NCBI GenBank assembly: GCA_027625215.1
Contig: JAQBWJ010000184.1
Coordinates: 1-5,719, forward strand
Length of the DNA: 5,719 nt
Reading direction: 5' to 3'
DNA from: Candidatus Poribacteria bacterium
GTDB taxonomy: Bacteria; Poribacteria; WGA-4E; GCA-2687025
The position numbers were made by a program, and so were the translations under genes. Numbering within the stretch: the stretch's first letter is position 1; every line of letters starts with the position of its first letter. The notes beneath the pieces were generated by a model. That model was given only the letters and a program-made list of their open reading frames with translations. It had not been told where the DNA came from and ran no database searches. This document shows positions 1 to 5,546 of this stretch, one piece after another.

Positions 1-87
1 GATGATCACGACCACGATGATCACGACCACGATGATCACGACCACGATGATCACGACCACGATGATCACGACCACGACCATGATCAC
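1..87 (+). repeat. 15-bp coding minisatellite (Asp/His repeat in tig)
   Basis: Five identical head-to-tail copies of GATGATCACGACCAC occupy 1-75, followed by a degenerate partial unit (GACCATGATCAC) at 76-87. The array touches the left edge, so more copies may lie outside. The unit is a multiple of three and codes for DDHDH in the tig frame, so copy-number changes keep the gene in frame. Each unit contains the palindrome TGATCA. Exact identity at synonymous positions points to recent slippage or unequal exchange rather than slow protein-level selection alone. Confidence 0.95.
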
Positions 88-855
88 GCTCCGTCACCCA
101 ACCGTTACGACGACTTCCCCATCGAACTCGGCGCGGGTCGCGTGCTGCCGGAGATGGAAGAAGGGTTGCGTGGCGCGAACGTCGGAGACACGAAGGTCGT
201 CACGGTGACGTACCCGGACGATCACCCGAACGAAGAACTGCGCGGCAAAGAGACGACCATCACGATGACGGTGAAGAAACTCGCCAAGAAAATCGTGCCG
301 GAACTGAACGACGACTTCGCCAAAACGCTCGATCAGGAATCCGTCGACGCGCTGCGGAACAAGTACCGCGAGAATCTGATGCGATGGAAGTCCTCGCGCC
401 GCGAAGACCAACAGCGCCGCGACCTCCGCGACCAGTTGCTTGAGAAGGTGACGTTCGAGGTGTCCGAAGCCGCCGTCGCCGACCGCCTCCAGCAGTTGCT
501 CATCAACGAACTCGAAAACATGCAATCGCGCGGGATGAACATCCGGCAGGTAAACGCGGAGGAGATGGCGGAAGAACTGAAACCCATCGCCGAACGGATC
601 ACCCGCGAGCAGTGGATTCTGGATGAGATCGCCGACCGCGAGAGCCTCGAGATCGGCGACGACGACATCCGCGAGTACTTGCGAGAGCGCATCGCCGAGT
701 CCGGTCAGGACTTGGAGAAGGTCGAGGCGCAACTCCGCGCGAACGAGCAGTGGGAGAACTACGAACGCATCGTCCGCGACGAGAAGATTTACGCGATGCT
801 TGTCGAACGGGCGACGCAAAAGGTGACGGTCGATGCCGTCGAAGCCTCCGAATAA
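1..855 (+). CDS. tig: Trigger factor, C-terminal part (5' end outside window)
   Basis: Ribosome-associated chaperone with an FKBP-type prolyl isomerase domain; it shields nascent chains at the exit tunnel. The frame is open from the first base, so the gene starts upstream; 284 residues are visible, while full family members are usually 430-480. Visible residues 1-29 are an Asp/His tract (DDHDH repeated). Residues 30 to about 93 are the rest of the FKBP domain, recognised by IELGAGRVLPEMEEGLRGAN, VGDTKVVTVTYPDD and LRGKETTITMTVKKL. From KIVPELNDDFAKTL onward is the long helical C-terminal chaperone domain, with the usual charged arms and an ending of the type EKIYAMLVERATQKV. The ATG at 142 lies inside the FKBP domain and is not the real start. 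The stop is 22 nt before clpP, the normal tig-clpP-clpX order. The His/Asp tract is the odd feature: it sits where the flap loop of the FKBP fold should be. The identification is secure; the metal-binding idea is inference. Confidence 0.95.
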   Translation, partial: DDHDHDDHDHDDHDHDDHDHDDHDHDHDHAPSPNRYDDFPIELGAGRVLPEMEEGLRGANVGDTKVVTVTYPDDHPNEELRGKETTITMTVKKLAKKIVPELNDDFAKTLDQESVDALRNKYRENLMRWKSSRREDQQRRDLRDQLLEKVTFEVSEAAVADRLQQLLINELENMQSRGMNIRQVNAEEMAEELKPIAERITREQWILDEIADRESLEIGDDDIREYLRERIAESGQDLEKVEAQLRANEQWENYERIVRDEKIYAMLVERATQKVTVDAVEASE

Positions 856-862
856 GCACGGT

Positions 863-868
863 AGAGGA
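863..868 (+). promoter_or_regulatory. clpP ribosome binding site (decides the start)
   Basis: AGAGGA lies 9 nt before the ATG at 878. The earlier in-frame ATG at 833 would overlap tig by 23 nt and add 15 residues (beginning MPSKPPNKHG) that do not look like ClpP. The site therefore favours 878. Confidence 0.6.
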
Positions 869-877
869 CGGTTTTGT

Positions 878-1459
878 ATGGGTTTGGTCCCGATGGTCAT
901 CGAGCAGACGAATCGTGGCGAACGCGCTTACGATATCTACTCGCGTCTGCTGAAAGACCGCATCATCATGGTCGGCACGGGCATCTCGGATGAACTCTCC
1001 AACATCATCGTCGCGCAGATGCTGTTCCTTGAAATGGAAGACCCCAACGCCGACATCACGCTGTACATCAACTCGCCGGGCGGTTCCGTTTCGGCGGGGT
1101 TGAGCATCTACGACACGATGCAGTTCGTCAAACCGGACGTGCAAACGTGGTGCGTCGGCACGGCGTACAGCATGGGCGCGGTGCTGCTGGCGGGCGGGGC
1201 GAAGGGCAAACGGTTCGCCCTGCCCCATTCGACGGTGCTGATCCACCAACCGCTCGGCGGGGTGCGCGGTCAGGCGTCCGACATCAGCATCCACACGAAG
1301 GAAATCCTGCGCGTGCGGGATGAGATTTACCGCATCATGGCGGCTCATACCGGGCAAACGGTGGAAAAGATCGAACACGATTCCGACCGCGACTACTACA
1401 TGACCGCCGATCAAGCGGTCGAATACGGACTGATCGACACTGTCGTTCGCCAACGCTGA
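878..1459 (+). CDS. clpP: ATP-dependent Clp protease proteolytic subunit ClpP
   Basis: Serine peptidase of family S14 that forms a two-ring tetradecameric chamber and degrades proteins delivered by ClpX or other Clp ATPases. The protein has 193 residues, a normal length. The N-terminus MGLVPMVIEQT is the typical ClpP start, which with the AGAGGA site supports ATG 878; ATG 893 is a weaker alternative. The fold is marked by YDIYSRLLKDRII, LYINSPGGSVSAGLSIYDTM (residues 62-81) and HQPLGG. The catalytic triad reads Ser98 (GTAYSMGA), His123 (LIHQP) and Asp172 (DRDYYMTADQA), spaced as in characterised ClpPs. The residue before the nucleophile is Tyr97, where the best-known ClpPs have Ala. It sits 22 nt after tig and 41 nt before clpX, so the three are probably co-transcribed. 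Only one clpP is visible here, and nothing suggests it is inactive. Confidence 0.97.
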   Translation: MGLVPMVIEQTNRGERAYDIYSRLLKDRIIMVGTGISDELSNIIVAQMLFLEMEDPNADITLYINSPGGSVSAGLSIYDTMQFVKPDVQTWCVGTAYSMGAVLLAGGAKGKRFALPHSTVLIHQPLGGVRGQASDISIHTKEILRVRDEIYRIMAAHTGQTVEKIEHDSDRDYYMTADQAVEYGLIDTVVRQR

Positions 1460-1500
1460 ACACACCGCCGCGACGAACGACGTAAGGGGAGTCCCTCGAA

Positions 1501-2802
1501 ATGGCTGACGATACGGCGCGATGCTCGTTTTGCGGAAAAACCGAACATGAAGTGCGGAAACTGATCAAAGCGTACTATACGAAGGACGTGTACATCTGCG
1601 ACCTTTGTATCGACGTGTGCAACGAGATCATCGCCGAAGAACTCGACGCGACGCCCTCGCTCGCCGAACTGATGGACGGCGTGAACGCCCAAGCCGGTAG
1701 CGAAGGACAAGCGGAGTTCCGACTGCCGCGCCCGTCGGAGATCAAGAAAATACTCGATGAGTATGTCATCGGGCAGGACCACGCCAAGAAGACGCTGTCC
1801 GTCGCGGTATACAACCACTACCGCCGCATCCAGAGCGATCAGGACGAGAACGAGGACGGGGTGGAACTCGACAAGAGCAACATCCTGTTGATCGGTCCCA
1901 CCGGCACGGGCAAGACCCTCTTGGCGCAAACGCTCGCGCGCATCCTGCACGTTCCCTTCACCATTGCCGACGCGACGACGCTTACGGAAGCGGGCTACGT
2001 CGGCGAGGATGTCGAGAACATCATCCTGAAACTGCTCCAGGCGGCGGACTACGATCAGGCGCGGGCTGAAGTCGGCATTGTCTATATCGACGAACTCGAC
2101 AAGGTGGCGCGCAAGTCCGAGAACCCCTCGATCACGCGGGACGTGTCCGGCGAGGGCGTCCAACAGGCGCTGTTGAAAATCCTCGAAGGCACGGTGGCAA
2201 ACGTGCCGCCGCAGGGAGGGCGCAAGCACCCGCATCAGGAGTTTATTCAGGTCGATACGTCGCGCATCCTGTTCATCGCGGGCGGGACGTTCACCGGGCT
2301 CGAAAAACTGATCCAGTCGCGGTTGGGGCGCAAGACGCTCGGCTTCGGCGCGGAGCTCCAGTCGAACGAGGAGCAGAACATCGGGGAAGTGCTGCGACAC
2401 GTCGAGCCGCGCGACTTGGTGCGGTTCGGGTTCATCCCGGAGTTCATCGGGCGTGTGCCCGTCATCGCCAGCCTCGATCAGTTGGACGAGCCCGCGCTCG
2501 TCAACATCCTGACGGAGCCGAAGAACGCGATCATCAAGCAGTACCAAAAGTTCTTCAACTTCGAGGGGGTGAAGTTGACCATCCCCGACGACACGCTCCA
2601 CGCGATCGCGCGCGAGGCGTTGCGCCGCGAAACGGGCGCGCGCGGACTCCGCGCCGTGTTGGAGTCGGCGATGCTGGAGGTGATGTACCACATCCCGTCG
2701 CTGAAAGACGTGCGAGAGTGCATCATCACGCCGGGCGTCATCGACGCCACCGAGAAGCCGACGCTCGTATACGACGACCGCGAAGAAAAACTGTCCGCAT
2801 AA
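1501..2802 (+). CDS. clpX: ATP-dependent Clp protease ATP-binding subunit ClpX
   Basis: Hexameric AAA+ unfoldase that recognises degradation tags, threads substrates through its pore and passes them to ClpP. It has 433 residues, a typical length. The N-terminal zinc domain has Cys8, Cys11, Cys33 and Cys36. The AAA+ core shows Walker A GPTGTGKT (132-139), pore loop GYVG (165-168), Walker B IVYIDELDK (193-201), the RKH loop (241-243), the ClpP-docking loop LGF (280-282; IGF in E. coli), the EFIGR arginine (318) and sensor-2 GARGLR (379-384). All key residues are present. The start at 1501 is supported by AAGGGGAG at 1484-1491, 9 nt upstream. It is the last gene of the tig-clpP-clpX unit. No strong intrinsic terminator follows: the short palindrome at its stop codon has no T-run. 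Confidence 0.98.
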   Translation: MADDTARCSFCGKTEHEVRKLIKAYYTKDVYICDLCIDVCNEIIAEELDATPSLAELMDGVNAQAGSEGQAEFRLPRPSEIKKILDEYVIGQDHAKKTLSVAVYNHYRRIQSDQDENEDGVELDKSNILLIGPTGTGKTLLAQTLARILHVPFTIADATTLTEAGYVGEDVENIILKLLQAADYDQARAEVGIVYIDELDKVARKSENPSITRDVSGEGVQQALLKILEGTVANVPPQGGRKHPHQEFIQVDTSRILFIAGGTFTGLEKLIQSRLGRKTLGFGAELQSNEEQNIGEVLRHVEPRDLVRFGFIPEFIGRVPVIASLDQLDEPALVNILTEPKNAIIKQYQKFFNFEGVKLTIPDDTLHAIAREALRRETGARGLRAVLESAMLEVMYHIPSLKDVRECIITPGVIDATEKPTLVYDDREEKLSA

Positions 2803-2919
2803 CGCCGGGCGTTGGAAGGGGGCAGCGACCGAGCGGTCTATTGCGGTTCGCCCCGCATCCTGATTCAAAAAGTCTCTGAGCAACTTGGGTTTCATCGGAC
2901 GCCCAGACGGAAATCGAAC

Positions 2920-2973
2920 AACCTCCCCTTCTCTCTGCGTGGCGACTCGCGCAGCGCGTCGGATTGGGGGGTT
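2920..2973. other. Possible nested stem-loop
   Basis: AACCTCCCC (2920-2928) can pair with GGGGGGTT (2966-2973) as eight pairs with one bulged T. Inside it, CTGCG (2935-2939) pairs with CGCAG (2950-2954). There is no T-run after it on either strand, so it is not a classical terminator. It could be a transcribed structure or a decayed palindromic repeat; chance pairing is also possible. Confidence 0.3.
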
Positions 2974-3091
2974 CCCGGTGAACGCCAATCATGCTCAGCA
3001 CCCAACCAGCCTTCCCATTCATCACCGCCGTACCCCAGCCCCTCAGTACATGATCGCATCAATTCTTGCGTTGTTCTGAACAGTAATAACG

Positions 3092-3225
3092 GTGTCATTC
3101 TGAGGCTACCGGCGAAGAATCTCTAGCCCGAACGGTCGCATCATGATCTCGGTTCAACCCGTTGGCAAGAGGTTTCCTTCGACTTCGCTCAGGACAGGCT
3201 TCGGCACGGAGCCTCAGAACGGCAC
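3092..3225. repeat. 134-bp MITE-like element with imperfect terminal inverted repeats
   Basis: The left end GTGTCATTCTGAGGCT (3092-3107) and the right end AGCCTCAGAACGGCAC (3210-3225) are inverted copies matching at 14 of 16 positions. The interior holds GGCGAAGAATCTC just inside the left end, and CCTTCGACTTCGCTCAGGAC (3176-3195) in the right half. Sequences of the type GTCATTCTGAG...GAAGAATCTC and CCTTCGACTTCGCTCAGG recur as dispersed intergenic repeats in environmental bacterial genomes; this is from memory, not a search. It has no coding capacity, and I see no clear target-site duplication. Confidence 0.55.
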
Positions 3226-3334
3226 GGGAGAGGCGTTGGGGAATCCGTATGAATGAATGCGTGATACTCGGGATGACGCCGTGAGGGCGCGTGTGGGCAG
3301 GGACGAATCGCCGTTCAGCTTTGAAAAAGGTGGT

Positions 3335-3616
3335 TCAATCGGCGGTGTGGTGGGCGGATTCGTCTTCGCCGTTCAAATCGGGGACGGGATCGAACCCGCC
3401 TTCAGCCCAAGGGTGGCAGCGACCGATCCGCTTCATCCCAAGCGCGACACCCTTCAACACGCCGTACCGCTGAATCGCCTCCGCCGCGTAAGCCGAACAG
3501 GTCGGTTGGTAACGGCAGTTCTGCCCAAAGATCGGCGACAGTATCAAGCGGTATCCGCGAATCGCCGTCAGCGCGGCGCGTTGCCCTATGCGGAGTCGTT
3601 GTTCATTTCGAGGCAT
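3335..3616 (-). CDS. yidD: Membrane protein insertion efficiency factor YidD
   Basis: Small membrane-associated protein thought to help YidC-dependent insertion of inner-membrane proteins. The start is ATG 3616, giving 93 residues; family members are usually about 70-90. The signature is clear: IRGYRLILSPIFGQNCRYQPTC (residues 19-40), SAYAAEAIQRYGVLKG and RIGRCHPWAEGGFDPVP (63-79), with Cys34, Cys40 and Cys67. A TTG further upstream at 3661 would add 15 Arg/Pro-rich residues and overlap rnpA by 59 nt, so it is less likely. ATG 3616 overlaps the end of rnpA by 14 nt and has no good Shine-Dalgarno, which suggests translational coupling to rnpA. The C-terminus is an acidic tail (NGEDESAHHTAD). 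In many bacteria yidC follows directly; here the next stretch is non-coding. Confidence 0.93.
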   Translation of the reverse strand: MPRNEQRLRIGQRAALTAIRGYRLILSPIFGQNCRYQPTCSAYAAEAIQRYGVLKGVALGMKRIGRCHPWAEGGFDPVPDLNGEDESAHHTAD

Positions 3617-4016
3617 GGGTCTGATCGACCGTTTGGGTACTCGTCGCGGAGGTCGGCGCAACGTCGGTCCGCAGCGCGCCGAGTCGATCCAATGTTTTCA
3701 TCAGCATCGTTTGCGCTTCCCACATCGACAGGTCGGCGGCGGGGTTCCGCGCGATGACGACGATATCGAGATCGTTTCGCATCTGATCCGCCTCCAACCG
3801 CAACGCCTCACGCACGATGCGCTTGATTCGGTTCCGCACGACGGAGTTGCCGATCTTTTTCGTCACCGTCAAGCCCAACCGCCAGTGTTGCGGGTTCGGT
3901 CTCACCGACTCCGGCGTCGGCAGCGCGTAGACGACGAACGCGCGGTTCCACGCCTTGCGCCCTTGATCATAGGCGCGTTGGAACTCCCAGCGGTTTTTCA
4001 ATGTCGGCAACTTCAT
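3603..4016 (-). CDS. rnpA: Ribonuclease P protein component
   Basis: Basic protein subunit of RNase P, which with the catalytic RNA removes 5' leaders from precursor tRNAs. It has 137 residues, slightly longer than the usual 110-125. The N-terminus LKNRWEFQRAYDQGRK matches the family (F..v...G), and the RNR signature is complete in KKIGNSVVRNRIKRIVREAL (RNR at 61-63). The core is followed by a Ser/Thr-rich tail of about 25 residues (from APTSATSTQTVDQTHASK) that overlaps the start of yidD. The ATG at 4016 is the natural start, with only a weak purine stretch upstream. rpmH, the usual upstream neighbour, is absent: the 125-nt gap before rnpA is too short for it and contains no L34-like frame. 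Confidence 0.95.
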   Translation of the reverse strand: MKLPTLKNRWEFQRAYDQGRKAWNRAFVVYALPTPESVRPNPQHWRLGLTVTKKIGNSVVRNRIKRIVREALRLEADQMRNDLDIVVIARNPAADLSMWEAQTMLMKTLDRLGALRTDVAPTSATSTQTVDQTHASK

Positions 4017-4029
4017 GCGGTCTCTGTTT

Positions 4030-4140
4030 GAGGAGTGAGAAGTGAGCGTGGATAGAGACCGTATAAGAGTTGCGTTTGCGTCAGGTTGGCAGTTGTGAGC
4101 CGATACTCTCCGGCGCTCACTCCTCGTTTCTCACTTCTCG
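4030..4140. repeat. Inverted GAGAAGTGAG-type repeats flanking the rnpA leader
   Basis: A purine-rich arm, GAGGAGTGAGAAGTGAGCG (4030-4048), faces a pyrimidine-rich arm at 4114-4140. GAGAAGTGAG (4037-4046) is the exact complement of CTCACTTCTC (4130-4139), and AGTGAGCG (4041-4048) is the exact complement of CGCTCACT (4114-4121). The arms fill most of the spacer between the lipoprotein gene and rnpA. There is no T-run, so a terminator role is doubtful. Similar TCACTTCTCACTCC repeats are common between genes in some bacterial genomes (general recollection). Confidence 0.6.
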
Positions 4141-4141
4141 T

Positions 4142-4849
4142 TTAAAACTTTCGGATGCTGAGCCGCTCGTTGTATTGCGTGCTCGTCATCTCTTCCGCTT
4201 GGTAAGCGAGGAAGTTCCACACATCGCCCGAAACGCTGATCCAGGGGATCAACCGCGGGTCGAGCCCGAACGCGATGACGGTATCGACCGTTTCCGCCGG
4301 GTCCATCCCGACGATGGCGGCGCAGATCAGTTGGTAGTCGCGGAGCACTTGCGATTCGTCGCGCGGCGCGGGGATGTAGTCGATGCGGAGAAGGTTCTTG
4401 TCGCCTGTGAACCGCCCGTTGCTCGGCTGAATGTTGACGACGCCGAGCGTGTACTGCTCCCGCAAAAACGTCTTCAGCCTGTCGAGATCAACCCCGATGG
4501 CAACGACCGCCTTCGCCGCGACAGGCGTCGGCGCTTCGGTCGGCGGCTCCGGCACGGCGATGGGGAGCACTTCCACCTGCGTCGCGGCGATGAACGTGAA
4601 CACGGCGTCCGGTTCGACGATGATCGGCACGACGACGGGGCGCGTCGCGCTGTCCGGCACACGCGCTTCGTTGAGTTGCCGTCCCGACTTCGCGCGCGCC
4701 TCCTCGCCGAGACGCATCATGTAGGCGCTGCGGACGTAGTCGTTCGAGGGCGCGGCGCATCCGGCGACCAGCGCGACGATCAGCGTCCAGAGTCCGGTCC
4801 AACCGTTACGGCGCGTCGCCCATGAACAAATATTTCCGCCACGACTCAT
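4142..4849 (-). CDS. Predicted lipoprotein of unknown function
   Basis: Not a family I recognise. The 235-residue protein starts with a basic segment (ATRRNGW), then a hydrophobic stretch GLWTLIVALVAGC with a lipobox LVAGC, so Cys31 should be lipidated after signal peptidase II cleavage. Residue +2 is Ala, giving no inner-membrane retention signal of the Asp type. After the Cys come a charged segment (32-70), a short hydrophobic strand region (71-95), a Pro-rich hinge (96-109, PIAVPEPPTEAPTP) and a globular C-terminal domain (about 115-235) with LDRLKTFLREQYTLGVVNIQ, NLLRIDYIPAPRDESQVLRDY and GDVWNFLAYQ. ATG 4849 lies inside the HNH gene (44-nt overlap) and has AAAGG at 4856-4860 with 6 nt spacing. 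No other start codon precedes the signal peptide in frame, so the overlap looks real. It is probably co-transcribed with the HNH gene. Confidence 0.75.
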   Translation of the reverse strand: MSRGGNICSWATRRNGWTGLWTLIVALVAGCAAPSNDYVRSAYMMRLGEEARAKSGRQLNEARVPDSATRPVVVPIIVEPDAVFTFIAATQVEVLPIAVPEPPTEAPTPVAAKAVVAIGVDLDRLKTFLREQYTLGVVNIQPSNGRFTGDKNLLRIDYIPAPRDESQVLRDYQLICAAIVGMDPAETVDTVIAFGLDPRLIPWISVSGDVWNFLAYQAEEMTSTQYNERLSIRKF

Positions 4850-5342
4850 GATAGACCTTTGTAAAGCGCGTCAATCGCATGTAGTAGGTGATCGACGGGG
4901 CTTTCGGTTCGCGCATCGGCATCATGTGCGCCTCGCGCGGCGTCCTGTCGCCCTTTTTGTGATTGCATTTGCGGCACGCCGAGACAACATTCTCCCAGTT
5001 CGTCGGTCCGCCCTTTGATCTCGGCTGGACGTGATCCAACGTCAGATCGCCCGGCTGAAACGGTCGCTGACAGTACTGGCACGTATGCTGGTCGCGGATC
5101 AGCACGTTCCGGCGCGAAAACTTCACGGGGCGATGAGGGATGTGCACGTACTGACGCAGACGGATGACGTAGGGAATCGGCATCGCGTTTGTCGCCGACG
5201 CGAGGGCGTGCTCGGATGCTTCCTCTGCCGACGCGACGCCCTTGACGAGCATCTTGACGGCGCGGCGAACGTCGCAGATATGGATCGCCTCGTAACTCGC
5301 GTTCAGCACGAGGACGCTTCGAGACATCCAGTTCGCAGCCAT
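4806..5342 (-). CDS. HNH endonuclease family protein
   Basis: A 178-residue protein of the widespread bacterial HNH family that begins with a VLVLNASYE motif followed by a short segment (DVRRAVKMLVKGVA) before the nuclease fold. The HNH domain covers about residues 76-135: CQYC (Cys88, Cys91) and CRKC (Cys123, Cys126) form the structural zinc site, and LTLDHVQPRSKGGPTNWENV supplies Asp103-His104 and Asn118, followed by CNHKKGDRTP. The expected metal and catalytic residues are present, so it should be an active DNA nuclease or nickase; the biological role of this family is not established. A GTG at 5348 is also in frame, but AAGGGG (5348-5353) stands 5 nt before ATG 5342, which I prefer. The gene is the first of the minus-strand block and overlaps the lipoprotein gene by 44 nt. 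No methylase, terminase or toxin partner is nearby, so a restriction, phage or defence role is not supported. Confidence 0.88.
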   Translation of the reverse strand: MAANWMSRSVLVLNASYEAIHICDVRRAVKMLVKGVASAEEASEHALASATNAMPIPYVIRLRQYVHIPHRPVKFSRRNVLIRDQHTCQYCQRPFQPGDLTLDHVQPRSKGGPTNWENVVSACRKCNHKKGDRTPREAHMMPMREPKAPSITYYMRLTRFTKVYHESWRKYLFMGDAP

Positions 5343-5347
5343 CGTCA

Positions 5348-5353
5348 CCCCTT
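5348..5353 (-). promoter_or_regulatory. HNH gene ribosome binding site (decides the start)
   Basis: On the minus strand AAGGGG is followed by TGACG and then ATG at 5342. The 5-nt spacing suits ATG 5342 and excludes the overlapping GTG at 5348. Confidence 0.6.
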
Positions 5354-5390
5354 ACATCATTGCGATCATGGGGGAGTTGGTTTCAGTTGA

Positions 5391-5419
5391 AGTGTAACAC
5401 TCGCGGCGACGCCGAGCAA
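5391..5419 (-). promoter_or_regulatory. Possible sigma-70-type promoter for the HNH-lipoprotein unit
   Basis: On the minus strand TTGCTC (5414-5419) and TACACT (5391-5396) are separated by 17 nt, placing transcription start roughly 45 nt before the HNH start. Matches to the consensus are 3 of 6 and 4 of 6, so this is a weak prediction. A 6-bp inverted repeat (GCGGCG 5403-5408, CGCCGC 5422-5427) overlaps the -35 and could be an operator or chance. Confidence 0.3.
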
Positions 5420-5504
5420 GACGCCGCATTGACTCATAATTAAGTGCGCTCCAGATCGCTTCGTTGCGTCAGAATCAAAGTGCCCTCGAAATGGAGCCGT
5501 TGTA

Positions 5505-5538
5505 GCCTCCCTACGATCTTAGTGGATCGAAGGGAGGC
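5505..5538 (+). promoter_or_regulatory. Hairpin sequestering the transposase ribosome binding site
   Basis: GCCTCCCT (5505-5512) pairs with AGGGAGGC (5531-5538), and inside it CGATC (5514-5518) pairs with GATCG (5525-5529), with one A-A mismatch between the two helices and a short loop. The right arm contains GGGAGG, which stands 9 nt before the ATG at 5547. In RNA the fold would hide the binding site, as known for several insertion sequences that block translation from read-through transcripts. Confidence 0.6.
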
Positions 5539-5546
5539 AGGGCAGC

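Larger units (their letters stand above)
2803..3334. other. Intergenic region between two convergent gene blocks
   Basis: About 530 nt between the clpX stop and the yidD stop, where transcription from both sides should converge. No open frame here has a recognisable product or a good start. It contains a possible nested hairpin (2920-2973) and a 134-bp element with inverted ends (3092-3225). I see no tRNA cloverleaf and no GC hairpin followed by a T-run in either direction, so termination is either Rho-dependent or not recognisable by eye. Confidence 0.7.

Noticed and set aside
1..90. CRISPR-like direct repeats
   Set aside because: The 15-bp units are directly adjacent with no spacers and lie in the tig reading frame.
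2..208. Plus-strand frame coding for a repeated MITTT peptide
   Set aside because: It is the out-of-frame reading of the tig minisatellite; the FKBP domain reads through in frame 1.
94..1465. Long minus-strand frames opposite tig and clpP
   Set aside because: Antisense shadows without recognisable domains, opposite secure genes.
2801..2813. AACGCCGGGCGTT palindrome at the clpX stop as a terminator
   Set aside because: The loop is too small for the full stem and no T-run follows.
1411..2988. 525-codon minus-strand open frame opposite clpX
   Set aside because: It is the shadow of a GC-rich gene; clpX on the plus strand has every AAA+ motif.
3321..3337. T-run after yidD on the minus strand as an intrinsic terminator
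   Set aside because: The five T's are not preceded by a GC-rich hairpin.
3257..4031. Plus-strand frames opposite yidD and rnpA
   Set aside because: Arg/Ser-rich translations without motifs, opposite clear YidD and RnpA signatures.
4070..4825. 251-codon plus-strand frame opposite the lipoprotein gene
   Set aside because: It is Arg/Asp-rich and low in complexity. The minus strand has a signal peptide, lipobox and ribosome binding site.
4806..5342. HNH gene as part of a restriction or phage-defence system
   Set aside because: The neighbours are a lipoprotein gene and housekeeping genes; no methylase, ATPase or other defence partner is visible.
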